DNA of 36,252 nucleotides from an uncultured Eubacteriales bacterium (GCA_902802805.1 CADCNE010000017.1:7547-43798), one strand, 5' to 3'; counted from the stretch's first letter, positions 24,336 through 33,093 are shown. Translations and numbers: made by a program. Notes: generated by a model not told the origin, from the sequence alone.

Positions 24336-24377
24336 AAAAACGAGGCCCCTTCCTTTGGGAAGGGGCCTCCTCGTTTT
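24336..24377. terminator. Bidirectional terminator between convergent genes
   Basis: GAGGCCCCTTCC (24342-24353) and GGAAGGGGCCTC (24358-24369) form a perfect 12-bp stem with a 4-base loop. A-run 24336-24340 and T-run 24373-24377 flank it, so it can end both the RND transcript and the minus-strand Wzz-like transcript. Confidence 0.9.
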
Positions 24378-24397
24378 TGGGGATGGAAGGACAGGTG

Positions 24398-25870
24398 TCA
24401 GCAGGCGCTTTCCTTCCTGCGGCTGACGATGATCAGCGCCACACAGACCATGAATCCCAGGGTCACGATGGGCCCGGCGGTCTTGATGGCCTGCTTGATG
24501 AAGGAGCCGGAAAGCAGGCGCGGGGCGTAGTACTTGAACTGGGTGACGGCAACGGTCAGATCGTTGATCTTCTCGCTGTTATAGGCCTCGATCATGGCCT
24601 TGAAATCGCTCAGGATGGCATCGCTTTCCGAAAGCAGGGCGTTGATGCGCGCCTCCAGCTGTTCCCGCCGGGCATTGGTCGCCAGTTCAGCTTCGGCGGC
24701 CGCTGCGGCCAGCTCTTCGTCGGTCATGGCGGCTACCGTTTCGGCGGAGGAAGTCCCCTCGTCGCCGGCGGCCGTTTCGCCGTCGCTCGGCTGGCTGGCG
24801 GTCTGCTCGGATTCAGGCGTCTCCTCGGTCACCAGATCGGACAACAGGAGCTTGTAGGTCGCGATCTGGTAGTTGATGTCGGTGATGCCGTCGGCCACGT
24901 CCTTGCGGCGCGCGATCAGCGTGTCGTAGGTCTCGGAGGAGTTGCCGTCGATCTTCGTCAGGGCGTCGGTGGTGCTGAGGTAGATGATCTCATTCTTCTC
25001 GTAGGAATCGATCAGCTTGTCCAGCTTCGCCAGTTCCTGAGTCTGCTTCTCCAGCTGATTGTTGAGGGATCGGATCTCGAACTGATACTGGGTGAGCAGC
25101 CGGGCCGGGTCATTCGTCAGCGCGTTGATGGTCAATTCGGCGTTCAGGCGGCTGATATTGCTGTCGATCAGCGTATTCAGCCGCACGCTGATGTCGTTGA
25201 ATCCCGCCCCGTTCAGCCGGAAGGCCGGATCGTGCTCGTAAAGCTCCAGCGCATATGCGGACATGGTGTCGAGCTGCTCCTTGATGATCTGCAGCTGCTG
25301 CGGATAATCATAGTCCTCGAGAGCGAAGAGGGCGTTGTCCGTGTCCAGTCCGAAGGCGTATACCTTGGCGAACCGGGCGCGATAGGCGTCCAGGATGCTC
25401 TGCAGCAGCGAGGACAGCTGATCTTTGGAGAGAGACTTGTCGAACCCGTTGTACAGCCGGATGCTGAAGGTGGTGGGATGATAGTCCCCGATGGTCAGCT
25501 CCCGGTTGGCGGTGAAATTCAGCAGCGATTCGTAATGCATGACCTGCTTGGCCATATCCTCCGGATAAACGCCGGAGACCACCAGGTCGGGACGGACCTG
25601 TTCCGGCGTGTATCTGCCTTCCAGGGACGCGCCCTTGAGCCCCTCGGATATGACTTCGTCCAGGGTGATATCCCTGACATCGAAGGCGACGCCGTTGGGC
25701 GCGATGCCGTCGGCCGCCCCATCAAAGGTGAGCACCAGTGTGGCGGAGGCGTAGGTCGGGGCGGCATTGCCGAAGAACAGGGCAACCGCCAGGCCCAGGC
25801 CGGCGACGCCGCAGGCAAGGAGCACCAGGATCGTCGTTTTCAGCCAATTGATCTTTCCTCCCTGTTTCAT
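24398..25870 (-). CDS. Wzz-like two-helix coiled-coil membrane protein 1
   Basis: A 490-residue protein with one membrane helix near residues 11-33 (TTILVLLACGVAGLGLAVAL) and another at the C-terminus (VTLGFMVCVALIIVS). Between them is a long extracytoplasmic region rich in heptad-like helices, including QLEKQTQELAKLDKLIDSYE near residue 270. A low-complexity Ala/Glu/Ser stretch near 350-390 follows. This is the topology of polysaccharide co-polymerases (Wzz, chain-length determinants). No cytoplasmic tyrosine kinase domain is present. ATG 25870 overlaps the stop of the upstream Wzz-like gene by four bases, so the two are coupled and probably form a hetero-oligomer. The role in polysaccharide length control is inferred from topology alone. 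Confidence 0.75.
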   Translation of the reverse strand: MKQGGKINWLKTTILVLLACGVAGLGLAVALFFGNAAPTYASATLVLTFDGAADGIAPNGVAFDVRDITLDEVISEGLKGASLEGRYTPEQVRPDLVVSGVYPEDMAKQVMHYESLLNFTANRELTIGDYHPTTFSIRLYNGFDKSLSKDQLSSLLQSILDAYRARFAKVYAFGLDTDNALFALEDYDYPQQLQIIKEQLDTMSAYALELYEHDPAFRLNGAGFNDISVRLNTLIDSNISRLNAELTINALTNDPARLLTQYQFEIRSLNNQLEKQTQELAKLDKLIDSYEKNEIIYLSTTDALTKIDGNSSETYDTLIARRKDVADGITDINYQIATYKLLLSDLVTEETPESEQTASQPSDGETAAGDEGTSSAETVAAMTDEELAAAAAEAELATNARREQLEARINALLSESDAILSDFKAMIEAYNSEKINDLTVAVTQFKYYAPRLLSGSFIKQAIKTAGPIVTLGFMVCVALIIVSRRKESAC

Positions 25871-27423
25871 CCCTTCACGACCTCCTCTCTCCCGGTGTTC
25901 TCATCTTTTTTGAGCTTGAATTCCGGCGCGATGCCGCTAAAGAACCAGAGCCCGCAGGCGATGACCAGGCCGGCGACGCCGCCTATGGCCATCTTCTTGG
26001 CGTTGGCCGAAAGGAAGCTCCTGCTCTCGCCCTGGGCAACGGAGTGGGTCGCATAGGTGGCAAAGAACGGGCTTTCCATGATCTCTTCCAACTGTTCGCA
26101 TATCTGGCCGTACGCCTGCTGGCAGACGCTCAGAACGGAAGCCAGCTCGTCGGCGGTCTTGTCGGAATCGTATGCGGCCGCAGCGCCGGTATCGCTCAAT
26201 CGGTCGAGCTTGTCCTTCAGGTCCGAGATCTGGACCTCCAGCTCGGCGACCTTTTCGTAATTAGTCGCCTGCTCGAGGATCAGGTTGTTGTAGTAATCGG
26301 TGGTCGTCTTGGTGGATTTGGATGTATCGCTCTCCTGCATGGATACGAAGATCTCATCGTTCCGGTAGGTGTTCAGAATGTCCTGATTGGTGGCGATGTT
26401 TTCGTTGATCGAATCCAGCCGGGTCTGGGCGTTGCGCAGCTGGTACTGATAGCTGGTGATGAGCGCGTCCCGGTCCCGGACGATGTTATTGGTGTACACA
26501 TAGGAGTAGAGGTACTCGACGCTGACCTCACGCAGCGTGTCCAGCTCCGACATCAGATCCTCCAGGGAGCGGCCGGTGCGCCAGGAACGGTACGTCTTGA
26601 TGGCCTCCGGCTTGTTGTCGCAGAAGGTGTACAGGTCCTGCACCCCCGTGCGCAGCAGATCCAGGCTTTCCTGGATGTCCAGCGTGTGGATGTCGATGAC
26701 GGAAAACTCGTCGTCCGGCAGCTTGATGTCGGCGTACGTGGTCACCAGATAGTCGTTGTACGCAGACAGCACCCGGTCCAGCACCAGCCCCAGCTCCGCA
26801 TCCGTCAGCTCATATCCATTTCTGCCGAAGCCGTTCGTCAGGGAGACCACGAAGCTGTTGATATAGGTAAGATCGATGCTTTTCGCCTGGTTATATGCCG
26901 CTGAGTTCTTGTCCTCCATCATCTTGGAGGCGATCTCCTGCTGGCGGCGGCTGTCCTCGGTCAGGATCCGGTCGATCCGGACGTTGTCCCTGAGATCGGT
27001 CAAAGTCAGTGGCTGGGAGAGGGCCATCCCGTCGAGCGCGGACTGCAGCACATAGGAGGAGGTGACCTGGTTGAGGTCCAACTCCTCGCCGTCCGGCGCC
27101 GTCAGATCCTCCACAAGTTGGCTGTAGATGATCTTGCCCTCCGGGTTCTTCCGCACCACATCATATTTCAGCGTCACCACGGAGGAGACCGTGAGGGGCT
27201 TCCTGCTGAACTGGTACATCAAAAGAGGCGCGCAGACGCCCGCCACCAGGAGCAAGACCATCACCCAGGCGTAGACGCGCAGCCTGGTCTTCATGTTGTG
27301 GAACACGCGACGAAGATCGATCTCGACCACGTCGTTCGCCGCAGGCGGCGTGACGACCAGATTGATCTGACGCCCCTGTTCCGCGAGGGGGATCATATCT
27401 TCCCGACGTTCATTCGTATCCAA
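25867..27423 (-). CDS. Wzz-like two-helix coiled-coil membrane protein 2
   Basis: A 518-residue protein with a cytoplasmic N-terminus (about 48 residues), a helix near 50-70 (VYAWVMVLLLVAGVCAPLLM), a long helical extracytoplasmic region (for example LRNAQTRLDSINENIATNQD near 330), and a C-terminal helix (IGGVAGLVIACGLWFFSG). This matches Wzz/polysaccharide co-polymerase topology. The start is TTG 27423, with GGAGGT (27434-27429) 5 bases upstream; ATG 27393 lacks such a site. It is the first gene of a two-gene unit with its own promoter at 27485-27513. No glycosyltransferase or polymerase gene is adjacent, so the pathway it serves is encoded elsewhere or is of another kind. Confidence 0.75.
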   Translation of the reverse strand: MDTNERREDMIPLAEQGRQINLVVTPPAANDVVEIDLRRVFHNMKTRLRVYAWVMVLLLVAGVCAPLLMYQFSRKPLTVSSVVTLKYDVVRKNPEGKIIYSQLVEDLTAPDGEELDLNQVTSSYVLQSALDGMALSQPLTLTDLRDNVRIDRILTEDSRRQQEIASKMMEDKNSAAYNQAKSIDLTYINSFVVSLTNGFGRNGYELTDAELGLVLDRVLSAYNDYLVTTYADIKLPDDEFSVIDIHTLDIQESLDLLRTGVQDLYTFCDNKPEAIKTYRSWRTGRSLEDLMSELDTLREVSVEYLYSYVYTNNIVRDRDALITSYQYQLRNAQTRLDSINENIATNQDILNTYRNDEIFVSMQESDTSKSTKTTTDYYNNLILEQATNYEKVAELEVQISDLKDKLDRLSDTGAAAAYDSDKTADELASVLSVCQQAYGQICEQLEEIMESPFFATYATHSVAQGESRSFLSANAKKMAIGGVAGLVIACGLWFFSGIAPEFKLKKDENTGREEVVKG

Positions 27424-27484
27424 TAGCTACCTCCGATCCGGCTTTTGGAGCACAGAAATACATACTTGTACACAGTACGATCAA

Positions 27485-27513
27485 ATTATACCATGGGCGC
27501 GTAAAAAAAGCAA
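27485..27513 (-). promoter_or_regulatory. Promoter of the Wzz-like pair
   Basis: Minus strand TATAAT (27490-27485) is preceded by TTGCTT (27513-27508) with a 17-base spacer. The -10 is a perfect consensus; the -35 keeps only TTG. It sits between the capA terminator and the TTG start, leaving a leader of about 55 bases. Confidence 0.65.
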
Positions 27514-27530
27514 CGTGCAGGAAATAATGG

Positions 27531-27565
27531 AAAAAAAGGAGGCTGCACTCCCATGTGCAGCCTCC
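27531..27565 (-). terminator. Terminator of the pepD1/capA transcript
   Basis: GGAGGCTGCAC (27538-27548) pairs perfectly with GTGCAGCCTCC (27555-27565) around a 6-base loop. On the minus strand it is followed by seven T (27537-27531). It lies 15 bases after the capA-like stop. Confidence 0.9.
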
Positions 27566-27580
27566 CTCTTTTGTGTGGTT

Positions 27581-28684
27581 TTACAGTTGTCTGAGGATAT
27601 ACGCCTTCACCTTATCCAGCTTGCTGTACTTCCAGGCGCCCTCGTCGGCGGTCTTCGCGAAGGGGACGATCACGTGGAAGTCCATGTGGGTCCCCTCGAA
27701 GTAGCCGTCGGGCTCGGTGCTGAAGAAGTACCCGTCCCAGACTTCCTGAGGCGCGTCGGTGAACCGGTCCGGCTCCAGGTAGATCATCTTGCGCATGTCC
27801 TCCGCCACGAAGGCCTTGGCGGCGAGGGGCGACAGCAAGGCGTACTCCCCCGCCGGGATATCGGTGAAGATATCGGGGAGGGGCGCCTCCACGATCCTCT
27901 CCGGGCCCCGGACGATTTGGATGCCCATGGCCTCGAAGTCCAGCTTCTCCTCCGTGAAGATCAGCTTCAGCAGCACGCCCACGTCCGTATACAGGTGGGC
28001 CCGCTGGTAGTTGGTGTCGAAGATGAAGTTGCCCAGGGAGTAGAAGATGGCCTTCCCGTCGGGGAAGAGCTCATAGTTCTCCGGCACATGGGGATGATGG
28101 GCCACCACCACGTCCGCGCCCAGCTCCAGATACCTGAGGTACCTGTCCCGGGTGTAGGGGCTGGGCATGCTGGTGAACTCCTCGCCGCCGTGGGAGACGA
28201 TCACGCACCAGCGGCACTTGGACTTCACCTCGTCGATGCGGCGCTTGATATAGTCCATGTCGTCCCAGCGGAAGATACCGGGCTCCGTGGCGGTGGCGGG
28301 GATGCACTCGGCCATATACGCCACGCCGAACATGCCGATGCCGCCGGCCTCGTCGAGATAGATGGGCTCCGAGGCCTCCGCCTCGTTGAGGCCCGCGCCG
28401 ATGGTGAGGCAGCCCATCTCCTGAGCGATCCTCCGGGTGCTGATCACGCCCTCTTTGCCCGCGTCCATGGTGTGGTTGTTGCCCACGCACCAGATGTCCG
28501 CGTGCATGTCCTTCAACACCTTGGTGGCAGCGGGGTTCATGGCGTGGAAGAACACGCCCCGGCTGCCGTCGTCCACGGCGTCGATGAGGGCCCCCTCCAC
28601 GTTGGCGGCCACGTGGTCCGCGCTGTGGAAGAAGTCCAGGATCTGCTTTGAGAGGAGCTCATCGTCCTCCCAGCGGCGGTCCAT
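27581..28684 (-). CDS. CapA-like metallophosphatase-fold protein, N-terminus lost
   Basis: A CapA/PgsA-like protein (COG2843), a calcineurin-like fold family named from poly-gamma-glutamate capsule synthesis but present in many non-capsulated bacteria. Visible motifs are NVEGALID, VGNNHTMDAG, VSHGGEEF, AHHPHVPE and YSLGNFIFDT. ATG 28684 is the first start, giving 367 residues, yet the same frame upstream still encodes the family's first motif TGDIGFDRY (28711-28685). There it runs back to a TGA at 28738-28736 without any ATG, GTG or TTG. The normal N-terminus, about five codons, is therefore missing and replaced by the 3' end of pepD1, which overlaps it by 26 bases. Without the TGD motif the protein is probably inactive. 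There is no signal peptide. Assembly error is possible. Confidence 0.8.
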   Translation of the reverse strand: MDRRWEDDELLSKQILDFFHSADHVAANVEGALIDAVDDGSRGVFFHAMNPAATKVLKDMHADIWCVGNNHTMDAGKEGVISTRRIAQEMGCLTIGAGLNEAEASEPIYLDEAGGIGMFGVAYMAECIPATATEPGIFRWDDMDYIKRRIDEVKSKCRWCVIVSHGGEEFTSMPSPYTRDRYLRYLELGADVVVAHHPHVPENYELFPDGKAIFYSLGNFIFDTNYQRAHLYTDVGVLLKLIFTEEKLDFEAMGIQIVRGPERIVEAPLPDIFTDIPAGEYALLSPLAAKAFVAEDMRKMIYLEPDRFTDAPQEVWDGYFFSTEPDGYFEGTHMDFHVIVPFAKTADEGAWKYSKLDKVKAYILRQL

Positions 28685-30146
28685 ATACCGGTCGAAGCCG
28701 ATGTCGCCGGTGCAGGCGCTTGAGGGTCTCGAGGGTCAGCGCCCAGGTCCGCTCCGTGGAAGCCACGTGCAGCCGCTCCCGGGGGGTGTGGATGTTGGTG
28801 AGATCCGGCCCGAAGGAGATGCAGTCGAGGTCCGGCATCTTCCCGGAGAGGATGCCGCATTCGAGGCCGGCGTGGAGGGCCGCGATCTTCGGCTCCTCCC
28901 CATACACGGCCCGGAAGGCCTCCACCATCACGTCCCGAAGGTGAGAATCGGGCCGATACTGCCAGGCGGAATAGGAGGCGGGGATGTCCACCGCGCCGCC
29001 CAGGGCGCGGGTGAGGGTGATGACCTTCTCCGTGGTCTCGGCGGCCTGGGAGTTGACGCTGGAGCGGATCATGAACCGGGCGATCACCGCGTCACCGTCC
29101 GTGTATACCTGCCCCAGGTTCAGGGAGGTCTGTACCAGGCCCGCTACCTCCGCGCTCATCATCTGGACCCCGTTGGGGGCGCAGAACAGGAAGGCGGCCA
29201 CCCGGCGGGTGCTGTCCTCGTCCATGGGGACGAGGTCGCTGGCAGCGGGTTCCAGGGACACCCGGATATCGGGATCGGCGGTCCTGTATTCGTTCTGCAG
29301 GGCCTCGCCCAGGGCCTTTGCCGCCGTCTCCGCCGCGGCTAAGTCCTTTACGGCCACCAGGGCAACCGCGTCCCGGGGGATGGCGTTGTCCTTGGCGCCG
29401 CCGGAGACGGCGATGAGCCGCAGGTCTGTTGCGTTCATGAGCTCCGACAGCGCTCGGCCCATCAGGATGTTGGCGTTGGCCCGGCCCTTGTGGATCTCCT
29501 CGCCGGAGTGGCCGCCCATAAGGCCGTCCAGGGTGAGTTTGCAGACGGCGCCTTCATAGGCCGCCCGGCTCACGGGCAGGGTGCAGACCGCCCGGGTGGA
29601 CCCGGCGCAGCTGACGGTGAGGACCTTCTCCTCCTCGGAGTCCAGGTTCAGCAGGTATTTGGCGGAAAGGTCCGAGGCGTCCAGGCCTCGAGCGCCCAGC
29701 ATGCCCACCTCCTCGTCCACCGTGAACAGGCACTCGAGCGGCCCGTGAGGGATATCGTCCGCGTCCAGGATGGCGAGGGCCATGGCCACGGCAATGCCGT
29801 CGTCGCCGCCCAATGTGGTGCCGCGGGCGCCCACCAGGTCCCCGTCCACGAAGAGGTCCAGGCCCTCCTTTTCCATGTCCTTCGCACAGTCGGCGTCCTT
29901 CTCGGCCACCATATCCACATGGCCCTGGATCATGACGGCGGGAGAATGCTCATATCCCGCCGTAGGGGCTTTCCAGATGATCACGTTGTTGAACTCGTCC
30001 CGACGGAACTTCAGCCGATGGGATTCGGCAAAATCCACCAGATAGTCGCTGATGGCCCTGGTGTTGTGGGAGCCGTGGGGAATGGCGCACAGCTCCTCAA
30101 AGAAGCGGAAGACGGTTTTCGGCTCCAGGCCGGATAAAACACCCAT
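28659..30146 (-). CDS. pepD: Xaa-His type dipeptidase PepD, copy 1 (3' end extended)
   Basis: A 495-residue cytosolic M20C dipeptidase that cleaves dipeptides such as beta-alanyl- or aminoacyl-histidine. The metal-site motifs are QGHVDM (His76, Asp78), LGGDDG (Asp115-Asp116), VDEEVGM (Glu145-Glu146), NLDSEEE (Asp169), and C-terminal LHAGLECGILS. ATG 30146 is chosen because AAGGAGGG lies 7 bases upstream and the paralogue starts with the same MGVLS. The last 16 or so residues after LETLKRL are foreign: they read through the start of the capA-like gene in another frame, whereas copy 2 ends at LRRLK. The native stop was lost in the same event. Catalytic parts are intact. A promoter with an overlapping palindrome lies just upstream. 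Confidence 0.9.
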   Translation of the reverse strand: MGVLSGLEPKTVFRFFEELCAIPHGSHNTRAISDYLVDFAESHRLKFRRDEFNNVIIWKAPTAGYEHSPAVMIQGHVDMVAEKDADCAKDMEKEGLDLFVDGDLVGARGTTLGGDDGIAVAMALAILDADDIPHGPLECLFTVDEEVGMLGARGLDASDLSAKYLLNLDSEEEKVLTVSCAGSTRAVCTLPVSRAAYEGAVCKLTLDGLMGGHSGEEIHKGRANANILMGRALSELMNATDLRLIAVSGGAKDNAIPRDAVALVAVKDLAAAETAAKALGEALQNEYRTADPDIRVSLEPAASDLVPMDEDSTRRVAAFLFCAPNGVQMMSAEVAGLVQTSLNLGQVYTDGDAVIARFMIRSSVNSQAAETTEKVITLTRALGGAVDIPASYSAWQYRPDSHLRDVMVEAFRAVYGEEPKIAALHAGLECGILSGKMPDLDCISFGPDLTNIHTPRERLHVASTERTWALTLETLKRLHRRHRLRPVYGPPLGGR

Positions 30147-30171
30147 AGTATATCCCTCCTTATTTTCTCCC

Positions 30172-30208
30172 AGTATAACACGATGCAAGTGGACTGTCAC
30201 TTGCATCG
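30172..30208 (-). promoter_or_regulatory. pepD1 promoter with overlapping palindromic operator
   Basis: Minus strand GTGACA (30200-30195) and TATACT (30177-30172) are 17 bases apart, matching 5 of 6 each. CGATGCAAGTG (30181-30191) and CACTTGCATCG (30198-30208) form a perfect 11-bp inverted repeat with a 6-base centre, covering the -35 and most of the spacer. That placement fits a repressor site. It could also act as a weak hairpin after the DUF819 gene. Confidence 0.7.
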
Positions 30209-30233
30209 CGTCGTTCATTCATTTAGGTACGGC

Positions 30234-31418
30234 TCAATCGAAGATCGACATCAGGTAACCCACTCCGATACCGCCGAAGGTGCCCACCACATAGCCCATG
30301 AGGGCCATCAGGACGCCCACGGAGACCAGGGAGCCGGAGTAGGAGCCGGCCAGGATGGGGGCGGAAGCGGTGCCGCCGATGTTGGCGAGGGACGCCACGC
30401 CGCTGGTGAACATGTCGAGCTTGAAGAGCTTGGCAAAGAGGATCATCAACACGCCGTGGATCAGCAGGATCACGAAGCCCGCCACGATCCACCAGGCCAT
30501 GCCCTCCTCAAAGAGCTCCAGGAAGGAGGCCCGGGAGGCGATGAGGCCGATGACCATATACAGCATGATGTTGGAGAGCTCGGTGGAGCCGGCGATCTTG
30601 CCCACGGGGGTCATGGCGAGGACCAGGCCGATGATGGACACCAGCACGATCCGGAAGGTGGCCACGTCGAAGATCTGGAGCCAGCTGGGGGAAGCGTTCC
30701 TGAGGGTGGTGCCCAGGTTGGTGCAGATGGCGGAGACGGCCAGGGCAAGGCCCAGCAGGAAGATCAAAGAGGGGAAGTCCACCTTCTTGGTCTTGGCCTG
30801 AGCGAACTCAGCGTCGAGACGGGAGGAGACCTCGTCCAGGGTCTTGGTGTTGGCCTTGACCCACTTGTTGAACTTGGGCGCCAGGGTGATGGCCCACAGC
30901 AGGAACATGACCCAGATGGAGTAGTCGATGGAGTCCACGATGGACGCGCCGGCCAGCTGCGCTTCGGTGGCCTGCAGGGCGTCAGCCACGGCCACCAGGT
31001 TGCCGGAGCCGCCCATCCAGCTGCCGCAGAGGGCGCCCAGGCCACGCCAGGCGCCTTCGCCCAGCAGGGGGTTCATGAGGGCGTAGGTCACCACAAAGCC
31101 GATGGCGATGGTGATGGTGGCGGTGAAGAACCCAAGCAGCATCTTGGGGCCCAGCTTCAGGATCTGCCGGATGTCGCAGCGGAGCAGCATCACGAAGATC
31201 ATGGCGTACAGGATGGGGTTCCTGAGCGCGCTGTAGGCGTCCTTGGTGGCGGCGGTGTCCCACAGCTTGAAGGTGCAGCCCAGCATGCCGATGAGGTACA
31301 GCAGCACCACCGGGGGCACGTACTCGAAGAACTTCCAGCGGGTCAGCTTCTGTGCGCCGACCAGGATCCCGGCGATCAGGACCAGGGTCGCAAAGTAGGT
31401 GAAACCATTGGTGATCAT
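30234..31418 (-). CDS. DUF819-family membrane carrier
   Basis: A 394-residue membrane protein with about ten helices, matching the DUF819 family of putative carriers. Two signature segments are GSWMGGSGNLVAVADALQ near residue 130 and SLANIGGTASAPILAGSY near 350, both Gly/Ala-rich loops likely lining a transport path. A charged cytoplasmic segment (about 183-215) divides the halves. The family's substrate is not established as far as I know. It lies between two pepD genes on the same strand, so a role in moving dipeptides, amino acids or a peptide-derived product is a reasonable inference. It has its own strong promoter at 31530-31558 and a leader of about 105 bases with an AGCCCC/GGGGCT hairpin (31453-31471). 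Confidence 0.87.
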   Translation of the reverse strand: MITNGFTYFATLVLIAGILVGAQKLTRWKFFEYVPPVVLLYLIGMLGCTFKLWDTAATKDAYSALRNPILYAMIFVMLLRCDIRQILKLGPKMLLGFFTATITIAIGFVVTYALMNPLLGEGAWRGLGALCGSWMGGSGNLVAVADALQATEAQLAGASIVDSIDYSIWVMFLLWAITLAPKFNKWVKANTKTLDEVSSRLDAEFAQAKTKKVDFPSLIFLLGLALAVSAICTNLGTTLRNASPSWLQIFDVATFRIVLVSIIGLVLAMTPVGKIAGSTELSNIMLYMVIGLIASRASFLELFEEGMAWWIVAGFVILLIHGVLMILFAKLFKLDMFTSGVASLANIGGTASAPILAGSYSGSLVSVGVLMALMGYVVGTFGGIGVGYLMSIFD

Positions 31419-31529
31419 AACAATCTCTCCCTTTTTGTTTTCTTTATCCCAAAGCCCCGGCTTATGGGGCTCAGTGATCCGGTTGCTTCCTCAGAATGTG
31501 GCACCAATGTGAACACTTCTGATTTTTTA

Positions 31530-31558
31530 AGTATAGTCCCATAGGGTACATATGTCAA
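31530..31558 (-). promoter_or_regulatory. Near-consensus promoter of the DUF819 gene
   Basis: Minus strand TTGACA (31558-31553) and TATACT (31535-31530) are separated by 17 bases. This is the strongest promoter seen in the window. It starts right after the pepD2 terminator. Confidence 0.85.
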
Positions 31559-31599
31559 GGAACGGGCCCATAAAACCGAAACATATGCGGGAATACCTG

Positions 31600-31633
31600 A
31601 AAAAACGCCCCTTTTCCCGAAAGAAAAGGGGCG
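31600..31633 (-). terminator. Rho-independent terminator of pepD2
   Basis: CGCCCCTTTT (31606-31615) pairs with AAAAGGGGCG (31624-31633) around an 8-base loop. On the minus strand a six-T run (31605-31600) follows directly. It begins 20 bases after the pepD2 stop. Confidence 0.92.
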
Positions 31634-31653
31634 AAAAAGAGACGAAACAGCCG

Positions 31654-33093
31654 TTATTTCAGCCGGCGCAGGGTGTGCTTGAGCAGGACCCAAGTCCGCC
31701 AGGCGGAGGAGATCCTGAGCCGCTCCCGGGGGGTGTGGACGTTGATCACATCCGGACCGAAAGAGATGCAGTCCAGGTCCGGGATCTTTCCGGAGAGGAT
31801 ACCACATTCGAGGCTGGCGTGGAGGGCCGCGATCCGGGGCTCCGCGCCGTAGACCGTGTGGAAGGCCTCCGTCATGACCTCCCTCAGGTAGGAGTCGGGC
31901 CGATACTGCCAGGCGGAATAGGACGCGGGGATGGTGGCTTCGCCCCCCATGGCCCGGGTCAGGGCCATGACCTCACAGGCGGTCTCCGCGGCCTGGGAGT
32001 TGATGCTGGAACGGACCATGAACCGGCACACCAGCTTATCGTCCTCGGTGTACATCTGCGCGAAATTCAACGAGGTCTGCACGAGGCCCGGCACCTCCAC
32101 ACTCATCTTCTGGACCCCGTTGGGGGCGCAGAACATAAAGGTGGCCGCCCGGCGGGTGCTGTCCTCGTCCATGGGCACGAAGCTGCTGCGGGTGGGGAAC
32201 AGGCGGACCCGGATCTTGGGCTCTACGGCCCCATACTCGTTCTCCAGGTCGGTGACCAGCTTTTTGGCTACGGCCTTGGCCGCGTCCACGTCCGCCACGG
32301 CGATGAGGGCCGCCGCATCCCGGGGGATGGTGTTGTCCTTGGCACCGCCGGAGACGGTGAGGAGCCTCAGGTCCGTCTTCTCCATGATCTCCATGAGGGC
32401 CCGGCCCATGAGGTGGTTGGCGTTGGCCCGGCCCCGGTGGATGTCCTCGCCGGAGTGGCCGCCCACGAATCCGTCCACCATGAGGGCGCAGATGCGGCCG
32501 TCGAAGGGCGCCCGCTTCACGGGCAGGGTGCTGACCACCCGGGTGGACCCGGCGCAGCTGACGGTGAACACCCGCTCCTCCAGGGAGTCCAGGTTGATCA
32601 TGAGTTTCGCCTTCAGGTCGGACACGTCGAGGCCCCGGACGCCCTGCATGCCCACCTCCTCATCGGCGGTGAAAACGCACTCCAATGGCCCGTGGAGCAG
32701 CCGGTCGTCGTCCAGCGCCGCCAGCATCATGGCGACGCCGATGCCGTCGTCCGCGCCCAGGGTGGTGCCGTGGGCGCCGATCTCGTCCCCGTCCACAAAG
32801 ATGTCCAGGCCATCCTTATCCGTGTTCCGGGAGCATTCCCGCTCCTTCTCCACCAGCATGTCCATATGCCCCTGGAGCATGACCACCGGCGCACCCTCGT
32901 AGCCCGGGGCGGCGTCTTTCCAGATGATCACGTTGTCCAGCTCGTCCCGACGGCATTTCAGCCCCCGCTTTTGGGCGAAGGACACCAGATACTCGCTGAT
33001 GGCCCCGGTGTGGTGGGACCCCCGGGGGATGGCGCACAATTCCTCAAAGAACCCAAACAGCGCTTGGGGCTCCAGGTCGGACAAAACACCCAT
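31654..33093 (-). CDS. pepD: Xaa-His type dipeptidase PepD, copy 2
   Basis: A 479-residue M20C dipeptidase closely related to copy 1. Metal-site motifs occur at the same residue numbers: QGHMDM (His76, Asp78), LGADDG (Asp115-Asp116), ADEEVGM (Glu145-Glu146), NLDS (Asp169), and LHASLECGILS. It should hydrolyse dipeptides in the cytoplasm using zinc. AGGAGG 8 bases upstream supports ATG 33093. It is transcribed toward the DUF819 and pepD1 genes but has its own terminator, so the three genes form separate units. Its clean ending, TLRRLK, shows where copy 1 should have stopped. Two copies may differ in specificity or regulation. Confidence 0.93.
   Translation of the reverse strand: MGVLSDLEPQALFGFFEELCAIPRGSHHTGAISEYLVSFAQKRGLKCRRDELDNVIIWKDAAPGYEGAPVVMLQGHMDMLVEKERECSRNTDKDGLDIFVDGDEIGAHGTTLGADDGIGVAMMLAALDDDRLLHGPLECVFTADEEVGMQGVRGLDVSDLKAKLMINLDSLEERVFTVSCAGSTRVVSTLPVKRAPFDGRICALMVDGFVGGHSGEDIHRGRANANHLMGRALMEIMEKTDLRLLTVSGGAKDNTIPRDAAALIAVADVDAAKAVAKKLVTDLENEYGAVEPKIRVRLFPTRSSFVPMDEDSTRRAATFMFCAPNGVQKMSVEVPGLVQTSLNFAQMYTEDDKLVCRFMVRSSINSQAAETACEVMALTRAMGGEATIPASYSAWQYRPDSYLREVMTEAFHTVYGAEPRIAALHASLECGILSGKIPDLDCISFGPDVINVHTPRERLRISSAWRTWVLLKHTLRRLK

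Noticed and set aside
1..28684. A poly-gamma-glutamate capsule system made of the gamma-glutamyltransferase and the CapA-like protein
   Set aside because: The genes are about 27 kb apart on opposite strands, CapB/CapC ligase genes are absent, and the capA-like gene has lost its N-terminus. CapA-like proteins are common without a capsule.
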